NCBI RefSeq assembly: GCF_954871325.1
Contig: NC_088776.1
Coordinates: forward strand, 23,794,508-23,858,507
Length of the DNA: 64,000 bases
DNA from: Gordionus sp. m RMFG-2023
Lineage: Eukaryota > Nematomorpha > Gordioida > Chordodea > Parachordodidae
Reading direction: 5' to 3'
Each line of letters opens with the position of its first letter. The stretch's first letter is position 1. Shown in pieces: positions 1 through 10,499 of the stretch. The notes beneath the pieces are model-generated. The model saw only the letters and a program-made list of their open reading frames with translations. It searched no databases and was not told the origin of the DNA. A program made the translations under genes and the position numbers.

Positions 1-784
1 ATATTACAAAATTTAAAGCAAGCAGAAAAAAAATTGTCAAAAGTAGTTTTGAGACAAGCGCTTTTGATAATAAAAATAAATTACTTCCATAGCTATTTGG
101 GCCTCAGTCTTTTCCCCTTGACCGGAGATTTTATCTTCTTCTTCACTCCTTGTTGATGCCACATGTCTATATTTTATGGTTATAAAAATTTAGATTATTA
201 TAGGCCTCTTAAATAATTTAATTTAAAAAATTTGTAAAAATAGTCAAATTAACAAAATCGAAATAAAATTGACTTATGCCCCGATGTCCATAACATTATG
301 TTTAAATTATCCTTTTGCCAGTCCCCCTTGAGGAAGTGGGTTATATAACAGTTATGATCATAATATTATAACAAAAAACCTAATATTATGGAAAAGGAAT
401 GAATTACAATAAAAATAAAAACAAAAGTTTGTGTTAAAAAAGTGAAATATATAATTTAAAAAATAATTCTTTTTGTATACAAACTTTAAATTGGGCTTTG
501 CTGATCCTTCCTCGCGTGTCTCACTATTGGGATATACATATATATATATTATTACAAATAAGTAGCTATAACTTGGTATCGCTTTTTTCACTTTCCGAGT
601 CAGAGGACGACATATTTTCAGCTAATATTTTTTTTTAAAAACTTAAATTACGTCATATATAATATTACTGCTTTCAGATGTCTTAGTGCTCAAAATTTAA
701 AATTCAATATGGTTATTTTTTACATATCTTAACTTTAAAAGATTATAAAATTACTATAAATTTTGATTTTCAATACAATAACTA
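1..784. other. AT-rich DNA, nothing recognised
   Basis: This stretch is AT-rich with a TA microsatellite near 535-550. Open frames here, such as the leftward one at 358-591, are rich in Tyr, Phe, Ile and Asn, as expected from chance AT-rich frames, and show no domain. Confidence 0.5.
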
Positions 785-980
785 TAGTATTGTTAAGCGG
801 CTCGATTTTTAAAAATGGCTAACCCAATATTTTAGCGAAAAATATATAGCTCATGCCCCGAAATTTCGTTATAGATATCCAAACCTTTCTGCCATCTATG
901 AGCAAAATATCCAGGCTTTCGTAATATTTTTGGTAATATCGTGTTATCGTTTTATAAAATCGAGCCATTTAACAACACTA
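785..980. mobile_element. Palindromic MITE, TA target site (copy 1)
   Basis: A 192-bp foldback element sits between TA dinucleotides. The left end reads GTATTGTTAAGCGGCTCGAT and the right end is its near reverse complement, ending AACAACAC before TA. The inner arms also pair: AATATTTT tracts mirror each other around a centre containing TCTGCCATCTATGAGC. A TA target site and short TIRs suggest a Tc1/mariner-type non-autonomous element. Related copies lie at 1803, 30825 and 31260, and the element at 53824 has the same termini. Confidence 0.7.
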
Positions 981-1802
981 TACTATTCAACTCTTCCCGA
1001 AAATTAATTATAAATAGATTCAAAATAAAATAAATACCTGATTGTAGAATTATTTATGCCTAATCTCGATGCAAACAAAATTCAAGAATAATTTGGTTTG
1101 GATATTATTCTTTATTATCTAATTAATATATTGTTCAATAATTTTTGTAGCATATGTTTCTTATTTAGATTTATATTGTTTTTTTTTATCATTTGATCAT
1201 TTGTATATTTACTAGTAGTTATTATTGATTCTCACTTAAATTTTTTTGTAAATATTATTTTTATTTAATCTTATTTACTTCGATTCCATAATTGGAATTC
1301 CTAAATAAAATAAGTTTTAAAAAGTATATATTAAATTATAAAAACAAAAAATGATTAAGGATCTATTTCGATCACAAGGTACTTTACCTTTTCCCTATTT
1401 GTTCAAATACGTAAGATTGTTCATTGTTTGTGCATTATATAAATTATATTTTATATCGGGGAATGCTTGCCTGTCATTTACATTAATGCGATGGTAAATG
1501 AATTATCTGAAAATAAAATGTTAACAATGTTGAAGCCCATTCCACATTTTAAAGAGAATACATTAAATTTAAATAATGGTAATTATAACTTCTTTTTTTT
1601 TATTTAATAAAATGTAACCTTGTGTAAATTTATTTTGATATTGATTTCCCTTTTTTTTATTTGGTAACAGATGCAAATTTTTGAAAAATTTTATTGACAA
1701 TTTTATGTGATATTTATAATATTGGTTATTTTAAGATTGAATAATATATAAAGATATTATATATATGTTTTTTCGGATCGGGTACCTAAAGGGAGATAAG
1801 AG
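981..1802. other. AT-rich DNA, nothing recognised
   Basis: Low-complexity AT-rich DNA between two MITE copies. No domain, RNA gene or clear repeat boundary was found on either strand. Confidence 0.4.
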
Positions 1803-1985
1803 TAATGTTGTTAAAAATCCCCCACCCCGGTATCCAAAATAATATTATTGCCTCCTGGACATTTTGCTCATAGATGGCAGAAAGGTTTTGACCTCTATTT
1901 ACCAAATAATATTATTTTGGCTAACATCTTAATCGAGTCGTTTTAAGAAATCGACCAGAATCGGGCTTTTTAAACGTAGTCTAGA
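1803..1985. mobile_element. Palindromic MITE (copy 2, degenerate)
   Basis: The left end TAATGTTGTTAAAAA and the central segment TGCTCATAGATGGCAGAAAGG match the reverse complement of the centre of the element at 785-980, so this is an inverted, degraded relative. The right end is worn (TTTTTAAACGTAGTC) and a target duplication cannot be placed. Confidence 0.5.
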
Positions 1986-2146
1986 GTACAAAAAAAATAA
2001 TTTGTTAATCGAATTTCATATATATAAGAAAATATTATGATTTGATTTTTTCTAGTCATAAAACTTCAGGCCAATTTTTAAATCTAATATTAACTTAATT
2101 ATGGACGATCTTCTGAGAACATAAAATATCGCATAGGGAATACATT

Positions 2147-2230
2147 CAGGGGCGGACTGGTTACCAGGTGGGCATTTCCTATGAGGCCCTCAAGAAAATG
2201 TAGATTTGAGGCCGATTAATCCATATATTT
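2147..2230. mobile_element. hAT-type left terminus fragment
   Basis: The stretch begins CAGGGGCGGACTGG, which has the form of a hAT terminal repeat (C/T-A-R-G-G start). It runs into GGGC/GAGGCC motifs typical of hAT subterminal regions. I find no matching right end (CCAGTCCGCCCCTG), so this is a truncated element or a lone end. Confidence 0.4.
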
Positions 2231-2660
2231 TATATATTAAAAGTTGTTTTTTAAATTTTTTATTTTTTAACATTTAGAATATAACATATAGCATTTAAGG
2301 ATTTTCAGTTCGATATTGCCCCTTTATGGACCCTTTTCATATTTTTTTTGAAAAAAAATGCGTCCGCTTTTAAATTAAAGTCAAGTTTTGACTAATTTGT
2401 ATTTTTACATTTAATTCATTATAGAAATATAATACAATTAGTTTTAAAATAATCAATGAAAACTGAGAATTCCCTTGAGATAATATGAAATATATCGAAA
2501 AATGATAAAATACTCGGAGAATAGAAGTTATTTTCATTAGCAAACATAGAAAAGGAAAGCGAAAATTTTTCAACAAATCAAAATCCAAAGAAAGAGGCAA
2601 CATAAACTGTAGCTCCAAATAATAGTTGAAATAAGGTGGTGGGCACGTAAAGCCCTTAAA

Positions 2661-2727
2661 TAGTTATATTGAGGCTAGAGTATATAATTAATAATAAATC
2701 GTTTGAGGCGAAACCTCAATATAACTA
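2661..2727. repeat. Short hairpin, 15-bp stem
   Basis: TAGTTATATTGAGG at 2661 pairs with CCTCAATATAACTA at about 2714-2727 across a loop of about 36 bp. It could be the core of a very small foldback element. No function can be assigned. Confidence 0.5.
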
Positions 2728-4517
2728 GACCTGTGCGCCAGCATATTTTTGACCATTCAGAATACGCCGTCGCTTATGAAAATCATCGGGGACACACGGC
2801 CGGAGCATACATTTTTAAAAAATAATTCATAAATGATTGGCATTGTTCCAATAATGATGATAATAACAATATCAACACTCAAATATGAACATTAAAATTA
2901 AATGTCCAAACCATATCGCATAGTATATAATTTCTGCTCGAAATTACTAGGACTAATAAAAAAATCTAATTAATTATGTTTTAATAAGATTGGAAAACTT
3001 TATCTCAAACTTTCAAACAATGAATCGGATCTCATTGAGAAACTATTCATTTTTCTGTTCAAATTTAAAGAAACAGTTGAATTTCCATCTTTACAAAAAG
3101 GGCCAACATTGAAGCCATTACTTTTCATGAAATATAAAGCATTTAATAGTAAATAATAATGATAACTCGGATTATTTTACTTAAGACAAATATGTTATAA
3201 AATCGCCTTACGATTTCCAGTTTGTGATCTGCAAGTAATAACTTTTTTCAAAAATTATCTAGGTGTTGGCTTCTCTTCTAGACCTAATATTTCAAAGATT
3301 AAAAATTGTTACAAAATATCTTATCGAACGAAATTGCACATCATCGGAATTTATTATTAAACAAACATCTCAAACTTTAAAGAGTATATGTTGATATTAA
3401 ATTATTAAATATAGAGAGTGAAGCCAAGAGGAAATATCAAGTACAAATTATTTGACAATGTTAGATATAAACATTCTACAACACAAATTAGGATTCCGCT
3501 TTAAGTGACAGAGCAAGAATGCTATATTCTTCTCAAAAGACACCATTCACAGGATATGGATGTTCTAAATTTGGGAAGAAAAGAGGATCGAATTTCCGAA
3601 CTTTACTACTCTAGCCAAAAGATAAATACTTTATGTTTTAGTAATTAGTATGCCTAAATGGGTTGACTATGAATTCAAAGAAATTATCCTTATGTCCGGC
3701 AAGTTTTAATAAAATTGTTTTATACATGAGAACCATAAAATTACAAAGTTGAGTTTGAATTTATAATTAGTTTTTTTAGTAAAAATATACTGATATTCAA
3801 GTACATTTATTTTTAATTTAATTTAGCTTCCCTTGAAAAAATTCAATTATCAATTAAAAAAATATCTATTATAAAAAATTTATGTCGGTGCGTCGATTTA
3901 CATCACCAATGTTAACGGTGGATAAAAACAACACCCCGTTGGCCTCCGATTAGATTATTAAAACTTGCACCGGCCATCGATCGTTTCGCCGACGCAAGGT
4001 TTATAACTAACTTTGATTAAGAAATCTTAAAGCAAAATTATCTGAGTAAAAAATAAGAATATCTGAATTTGAGCTTTCTTTTCTATAAAATATCACAACT
4101 CTTTTTATTCAAAAATGAGTTTTTAAATATTCTTTTTATTAAAAAATTTAGCTTATTTTGAGTACTTAATAATATATTTTTATGCAATATCAATGATGGA
4201 CAAAATTATTTTAAGCAAATTGTATTCACTTGATTTTAATTAAATAAATTATGTTTAGTGTAAAAAGTTATCCTTTTTAATAAATGTTCGTTTTAAGTGG
4301 GAATTTGTTAAGAATGGTAAAAATAGTGGTAATTACATTTTTTAAATTAATTTTTCCTATGATGCTGGAATTGGATGAGAACAAAATATAAAAAATGTTG
4401 TTTATGCATTTTGTGCTCTCATAATAAGAGTTTCTGTCTAAAAACAACGGCAAACTGTAAATCGAAAGCGATCAATTTTAATTGCTTTTGTTATTGCAAC
4501 CAAATGTTTATTTTATT
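2728..4517. other. Unrecognised AT-rich DNA
   Basis: No gene was recognised. A GC-richer patch at about 3880-4010 carries short CGGTGCGTCG / CGCCGACGC motifs facing each other, which may be worn terminal repeats. A short open stretch around 3010-3165 has no family resemblance I can defend. Confidence 0.35.
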
Positions 4518-4958
4518 ATGAACATTAGAGATCTGCAAAGTTAGGCCCGACCCGTACCCGGCCCGAACGGACTTTGGGCCGGGCTCGGGCCTAATTCTTT
4601 TTAAAATAATCGGGTTCGGGCCGGGCCTAATATTTTTAAAAGAATTTCGGGCTAAGTCAGGTCGGACTTTGGAAATTTTATTAAATATATCTAAATTTAT
4701 CAATTTTATATTGAATTTTTTATGTAAAATAAAAATTTTTGATTTAATTTATTGAAACTAAACGCTATATAACATATGCCTTTTATTTTAAGTAATTATA
4801 AAAATTAATTTCTATATTTAAATAAATTCGCGCTTGGCCGGGCCGTTAAATTTTTTTAAAATAAATTTCGGGTTCGGGCCGGGCCGGCAAAACTTTTTTA
4901 AAAAAAATTTCGGGCCGTGCTTGAAAAATTAGGCCCGATGCAGATCACTAATGAACAT
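4518..4958. mobile_element. Non-autonomous hAT (MITE), perfect 8-bp TSD
   Basis: The 425-bp element at 4526-4950 is flanked by a perfect 8-bp target duplication ATGAACAT (4518-4525 and 4951-4958). The termini are TAGAGATCTGC and GCAGATCACTA, inverted with one mismatch and of classic hAT form. Both arms carry repeated GGGCC / CGGGTTCGGGCC motifs, presumably transposase-binding subterminal repeats, around an AT-rich middle. It has no coding capacity. Related ends occur at about 34680, 34732-34995, 36680, 46290-46586, 51086-51267 and 52958-53324. An LTR retroelement later inserted overlapping its right duplication. Confidence 0.9.
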
Positions 4959-4960
4959 AT

Positions 4961-6530
4961 TGTAATGTGGGTCTTTTTGTGTGTTAAATTGTAAATTTAT
5001 TCATTTATTTTTTGGTGATAAATATTTTTTTAATTATCTCTGTCATTCTTTTAGTATATTATTATTATTATCTGTAAAAGAAGTAAAAAAAGACAGATCT
5101 CCACATGACTTAGCAATAACTACTTTCATATCGAGTAGCCTCTTGACAAAGCCAATAACCACCGCCCATAATTCTAAAGAAGACCTTTCCTTAATCGTGG
5201 CTATGGATATTTGGAAAACAAGGATCAATGCTGATTCTCATCCCCCCACAACCCATAGACAGAAAGACTGGGATGCACCAGTGGTTGCTCGCTGCGTTGA
5301 AACTCTCTTATCTAGCATGCAATCTACCGACCGCACCCTATTCTCTTCCCTGCTCAATGGTACGGGACATGAGTTTCTTGAGGCCATCCCATCTACCAAT
5401 CTTCAGCTTCAACTATCCAACAATGAATTTACCCACGCCTTCGGCATTCGTCTAAATTGTTCCATCACTCACCCTCACATCTGCTCAGGGTGCAACTCGC
5501 CAGTTGACTCGAAGGGTAGACATAGTTAACATTGTCGCTCCTGCAATGGACGATTCATCAGACACAAGCAATGTAATACAATCATCCAACATGCTCTGAA
5601 ATCCGCCCAAATTTCTTCCACTTTAGAACCACAGGGTCTTTTTAGATCTGACGGTAAACGTCCTGACGGGATCTCTCAAATCCCATGGAGGAGAGGCCAA
5701 CTTTTGGTATGGGACTATTCCTGTATTGACCCCTTGGCCCCATCCAACCACGCCATCAACATCCTTGACCAGAAGGAACAACTTAAAACTTCTAAATACA
5801 CAGAAATAATGAACGATCATTGCTTCACCCCAATCATATCAACCACTCTTGGCACCTTCGGCAAACTCGCCTTAGCATTTTTCAAAAACTTAGGATCACA
5901 AATCAGCAAACTCTCAGAAGAACCTCGAGAGGATTTTTTCTTCGTCAACGACTATCCATAGCGATTCTCAAAGCTAATTATATCAGTTTCAATGGTAGTC
6001 TTATAGCCAAAGAGCTATCCTAAACAACACTTACGTCCCTTTTCATTTTTGTTTCCCTGCGCCACACCATCTCCGTTCTTTTTTTTATAGTATTATTATA
6101 TATTATAATAATATATTTTTGTTTTATAAAAAATTGATTTCTTTGTTTGTTTTGGATGATGAAAAATAAAGTAGATATATTATAAAAAAATTGTTTATGT
6201 CATATTTTTTAAATTAATTATATTATTAATCAATTTTATTTATTTTTAATAAAAGAGGTAAAAACGAAATAAATTATTATTATTTTCCTCCAAATTTATT
6301 TTTATTACTCTTATTTTTGAGTATCTAATAATTCTGTGTTCTTTAATATTGTATCACAAAACTTTTAGGAAATTTAAAAAAAAAGAATAAAAAGGGGGGG
6401 ATAAAATAAAGGAATAAACAACGAAAAAGGAAGCAAAGGTTTGAAATAGAACAAAAGGAAAAGAAAACAAAGGTAAAAACTATAATTACATTGATTTGAA
6501 CTTTATTAAAAATTAGTTGTGTTTAGAATA
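4961..6530 (+). repeat. 5' LTR of the gypsy-type element, split by a LINE
   Basis: The segments 4961-about 5072 and about 6180-6530 match the continuous 3' LTR at 13359-13797. They share the opening TGTRATRTGGGTC, the ATTATTATTAT tract, AAACTTTTAGGAAATTTAA, and the ending TTGAACTTTATTAAAAATTA. The intervening 1.1 kb has no counterpart in the 3' LTR and is a LINE insertion. The primer-binding region should start at 6531. Confidence 0.85.
5073..6180 (+). mobile_element. 5'-truncated LINE with restriction-like endonuclease (R2/HERO-like)
   Basis: An insertion inside the 5' LTR encodes the C-terminal end of a LINE polyprotein. A Cys/His cluster (HPHICSGCN, then a spaced CRSCNGRFIRHKQCN) comes first. 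It is followed by a PD-(D/E)XK-type restriction-like endonuclease core: DGKRPDG, then LLVWDYSCID about 16 residues later, then LAPSNHAI, and a tail resembling QRLSIAI. This order (zinc cluster, then RPD...D) is the hallmark of RLE-type LINEs. The frame is open from about 5075 to 5527 and continues in other frames to about 6020, so at least two frame breaks exist. An AT-rich 3' UTR follows. Base composition is GC-richer than the surrounding LTR. Related RT segments lie at 16740-17930, 19740-21600 and perhaps 51960-52700. Confidence 0.85.
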
Positions 6531-6569
6531 GTGGTGGCCAAGACAATTTTCAAGTTTAATATAAGTTAC

Positions 6570-6800
6570 CCTTTCAGTTGTATTAGATAATCCGTGTGCC
6601 TGAGGGTTAGTTAAGTGTTGTATTAGATAAGCCGTGTGGGTTGTTTCAATTAAAGAGTTAGTTAAGCGTTGTATTAGGTAATTCGTGTGCCGAAAGTTTC
6701 AATTAAGAGTTAGTTAAGTGTTGTATTAGATACACATTTTCAGTTAAAGAGTTAGTTAGGCGCTGTATTAGGTAATCGTGGGTCGGACGTTTAATTAAAA
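6570..6800 (+). repeat. Tandem repeat of about 60 bp, ~4 copies, in the LTR-element leader
   Basis: The unit contains GAGTTAGTTAAGYGTTGTAT followed by TAGRTAATYCGTGTG and TTTCAATTAA. Cores recur at about 6606, 6655, 6710 and 6750. It lies just behind the 5' LTR, between the expected primer-binding site and gag, so it is part of the untranslated leader. Confidence 0.7.
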
Positions 6801-7339
6801 AGTTCGTTAAGAGTGATATTTAAAGGATAAGTAATAAAAACTGTCTGTGCGTACCATATTAAGTTAATAAATACCGTGAAAAACGGATGTATATGTGTAT
6901 TATGGGATTGTCAATTGTATTGATAATAGTATATCTTTTAACCCTACAGATAGTTAAGATATTCATTTTAAAAGTGATAGTTATTTTTATAAATAAAAAT
7001 GAAGACGTTGAAATTTGTAAAATACTGGGAAAATATTTTTGGAGCGTTAGTAATATTGATAATATAGATATGCAGTTTAATTTGGGGCAGGAGAATAAGA
7101 AAATATAGTAGCCTAAAAATAAAGGGGCATACTTTCACCATTCAGAGACATAATGGGGAGGAAGATGTGATGGGAAAGGTGAGTTAATTAAGAGTGGACG
7201 GATAGTGATGTAAGTAAAAAAGTATTGGTTCTGAAAGGCAGAATTTTGATAATAATCAAGCTTTGAGATCGTATAGGGAGCCAAGAGAGAACTCGCGGGA
7301 AGAAGAATAGAAATAAGACAGAATTTTGAGTCTAAGGGA

Positions 7340-7462
7340 GGGGAGTGATGAGTTGTTATAATTGCGGCAAACCAGGTCATACATATACTCCGTGATTGCT
7401 GTAAGACAAAATGTTTAGGTTGTGGGAAATTTGGACATATATCCCACTATTGTCTAATGAAA
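7340..7462 (+). pseudogene. gag nucleocapsid remnant of the gypsy-type element
   Basis: Two CCHC zinc knuckles are visible: CYNCGKPGHTYT in one frame and CLGCGKFGHISHYC shortly after. CX2CX4HX4C is the retroelement nucleocapsid motif that binds the genomic RNA. The remnant is broken. It belongs to the 4961-13797 element by position and by its G/A-rich composition. Confidence 0.75.
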
Positions 7463-7486
7463 CAATAGAGATTAAGATGTGCAAAA

Positions 7487-8839
7487 TGTTATATTTGAAT
7501 GTTTATATATTTTTTTAAAGGTTACGCTATTTGAATTATATATTTCTTACATTTTATATTATCTTATGAAGGTCAATGTAATTGCATATTAGTAGTAGTT
7601 AAATGACATAATTATAAAAAGACTATATATAGGAAACAATTTTATAATAAAGAATCTATTGTTTTGACTATAAAAAATGGCGACAAAATAAATTAAAAAA
7701 AATCTAAGTCGCGCAGTTTTCGGTCTTCGGTCAAGTTTAATAATATATAGAATTATAAAAAAATTTCTGTTTATAAAAAAAAAATTATATATATTTAGAA
7801 ATTATGGATAAAATTATTCTCCAGGACTTTAAAAAGGAATATTGTTCTATCGAGGACTATGTTGATTATATCAAATATATACTGGGGCTACTGAATCCGT
7901 AAAGAGCTATTTAAAAATATAAAGGAGCTAGCCCGAAGATGCGAATTTGAAGACAATGTAGAACTGAGAATTCGAGATCAATTAATCGGTCACAACTGGA
8001 TAAATAACTACAATAAAGGATTAAATCATGATTTTACGAACATTTTTTTTTAATCTTTAATTTTTAATTTTAATTTATATTAATTTATTTTGATTATGTT
8101 TTTATCTTATTATTTAATAAAGATTTACTATCATTTTAGTTCTAACCTTTCTTTATTTGACGAATATTATAGAAAAGTATATATAATCGAGGATATTAGT
8201 CTGATTTAGTATCATTTTAGTTCTAACCTTTCTTTATTTGACAACGGTTATAATCACCCAATCCTTCTAAATTCTTCAAAATATTACATTAAGATATCCA
8301 GATACTAAAGACGAAGACCAACCTTTAAGCTTTAAGTGGTAGAATTGTCTTTAGCGATGGAACGAGCCGACTTAGAAATAAATAATACTGCTAAAATGGT
8401 ATATAAAATCAAAGAGCCGAATAAACTTGATAATAATAATCGGATTATGTAAAAAGAGAACTAGTGCCCGGGTATAATAACTACCATACAAATAATAATA
8501 GTAATTTGAGAAAACCATGCTATTTCTGTAATCGGTTTCATGCTATTAGAAATTGTCCCGCCCACGGAAAATTGTGCAGCAAATGTAGGAAACCTGACCA
8601 CTTCGGACGATTCGGATGTCTCAATAAGAAAAATATACAATGGGCAACATCTAACAATTGAGGTATTAATAAACAACCAAAAAATTAAAATGGAATATGA
8701 TACTGGCTCGGCAGTAACCATTATTAATGAAATAATATGGAATAAAATCGGAAGGCCAAAACTTAGAAGAGCTAAAGCACCAACTACATATGGAAATAAT
8801 AGAATAAAAATTATGGGTGAAGCTGATGTATGTACATAG
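7487..8839 (+). mobile_element. Second gypsy-like fragment: LTR end, gag, zinc knuckles, protease
   Basis: A sequence starting TGTTATATTTG and ending near 7676, with an AATAAA signal, looks like an LTR. TGGCGACA follows, resembling a gypsy-family primer-binding site. Downstream are a gag-like segment from about 7804, two CCHC-type knuckles (CYFCNRFHAIRNC and CSKCRKPDHFGRFGC, 8519-8632), and a retropepsin-like segment with the active-site motif EYDTGSAVTIIN (8695-8730). Composition differs from the host element, and a second set of zinc knuckles within one element would be odd, so I read it as a separate inserted fragment. It is broken and stops where hAT sequence begins. Confidence 0.6.
8129..8241. 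repeat. Direct repeat, ~33 bp x2
   Basis: The segment ATCATTTTAGTTCTAACC...TTTATTTGAC occurs at about 8130-8161 and again at about 8210-8241, 80 bp apart and near-identical. It lies inside the gag-like part of the second LTR fragment and looks like a local duplication. Confidence 0.8.
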
Positions 8840-9788
8840 CCGAATTTAAATTTTTAATAAACCGAGTTTTTAATTCATATCAACCACCATTCCTTTCATT
8901 CTTATTTAAATTTTCGCTTTCAATCAAATTTTAATCTAAATAATATTCAATCAAAATTCAAAGTATATATTAATATTATTATTCTATATTATAATTTATT
9001 TTAAGAATATATGCCAAACTCTATAATAGTTGATTCTTCTGATGAAGAAAATTTAACCCTATATACTATCAGCAATGATTCACCCACTCTTTAAATTAGA
9101 TTGGCCCTGGATAAAATCAGAGATGAATAAACAAAGATTGCAAGATCTTATTTCCATTTTGAGAAGAGATCTTGATAGAGAAAGAGCAGACCTGATTCCC
9201 TTATCCAAAACAAATACCAAAATATTTTCTGATAAAGATAAAAAAATTTTTGATGAGGAAATTAATGAAAATCTTCGTGAAGATGTTTTATTAAAATTTT
9301 TTCAAAATAAAGATACTTCTTTAAATATTTTTAATAAATTCCCCGAGTTAAAATTTTTATTTATTAAATATAATACCACCCTCCCATCCTCTGCTCCAAT
9401 TGAACGTGTGTTTAGCACGTTGTCTGATGAAAATTTTGAAAATCAATTAATGCTAAAAATAAATAAAAAATTATTACAAAAAAATGTTATCTTATGATTA
9501 TATATTATATATGAAAAATTTTTATAATAAGATCTCATCATTTTATATATTATTTATTATAGTTTTGTCTATATTATATATTGTAAGAAAAAATAAATAT
9601 ATTTTTGTATATAATATTTAATTTTTTTAAGTAACGAGTAATACGTTACTTTTTTGAAAAGTCAGTAACGCGCGTTCCTTTTTTAAAAAGGTAACGAGTA
9701 AGGGTAACGCGTTCTCTTTTTTTCCAATGTAACGAGTAACGGTAACGCGTTTCTTTTTTGAGGTAACGTTTACTGCACTAATACAAAC
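8840..9788 (+). mobile_element. hAT transposon, 3' part with transposase C-terminus
   Basis: A frame at 9075-9497 (140 residues) ends in a hAT dimerisation domain: [20 protein letters not shown], then about 28 further residues ending in LLQKNVIL. The right end at 9780 is GTTTACTGCACTA, preceded by subterminal repeats GTAACGAGTAACGGTAACGC. The sequence ATACAAAC follows (9781-9788), but the left terminus is missing, so no duplication can be confirmed. The stretch at 8866-8890 matches the inverted 5' region of the complete relative at 40015-41370 (AAACTCGG and ATTCAYATCAACCA motifs). That comparison shows about 200 bp of the left end are missing here. Confidence 0.8.
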
Positions 9789-9839
9789 TATAAAAAATCG
9801 GTATTTTGCTAATAGAGTAGAAATTGAAGCAACATTGGG

Positions 9840-10400
9840 TTAGAGGTTAATGTATTAGGTTTATGGATTATCAATCGAAGCTGTGTTGGAGTGGGACTGA
9901 ATCACTAGAATTGGTCGCTGGTATAGTTTTTGGGGAATATTTTCATGGTAGGGAATATTTGTACTCTAGTGAGGAACATTCAGTTATGACGTTTGAGAGT
10001 GAGAATGTGTTTCCGGGAGTTGAGACAATGTTAATTGTGAACTAAGGGGAAATAATTTAGAGAGTGTGGAGTAAGGAGAAATAATTCCAAAAGCGAAATA
10101 ATGGGGAATAATCATAAGAGCGAAATAAGGAGAAATAATTCTAAGACTGAAATAAGGGGGAATAATTCAAAAAGCGAATTAGGAAGAAAGAATTATAGGA
10201 GAGAAAATTTTGGGGGCCTAATAAGGGAATATAGTTCTAGGGGAAAGATAGATAAAAATTACCCGGGAAAGTTGGACTTGTTAAATAATATCGTGATATT
10301 AAGAGAAAGAAAAGACTGGGGAAAAGAACGTATGGTAGTATCAAGAAAATCGAGAGGTGATGAATTCCGAGACGCAAACAGTTAAGAGGAGTTGTCACTT
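9840..10400 (+). pseudogene. Gypsy-type element linker with decapeptide-like repeats
   Basis: This continues the host LTR element after the nested block. At about 10050-10200 a 30-bp unit is repeated roughly five times. Its core is AAGGRGRAATAATTC, coding a ten-residue motif like GNNSKSEIRR. The segment is very rich in G and A and in charged and Asn residues, fitting a gag-pol linker. It is not a host gene. Confidence 0.55.
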
Positions 10401-10499
10401 GAGAAAAAAGATGGAGGAAATTGGAGAAGACCAATGTGTAAGAAGGAGTTAGGAGATTAGTACAAAATTATCAAAAAATTTCAATAAAGATTTGGGGTG

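Noticed and set aside
358-591. 77-residue leftward open frame
   Set aside because: Composition dominated by Tyr, Phe, Ile and Asn from AT-rich DNA; overlaps a TA microsatellite; no domain.
2370-2618. 82-residue leftward open frame
   Set aside because: Hydrophobic low-complexity translation of AT-rich DNA with no family resemblance.
6570-10200. Regular repeats that might be a CRISPR array
   Set aside because: Units are contiguous, degenerate and lack unique spacers; they lie inside a retroelement of a eukaryotic genome.
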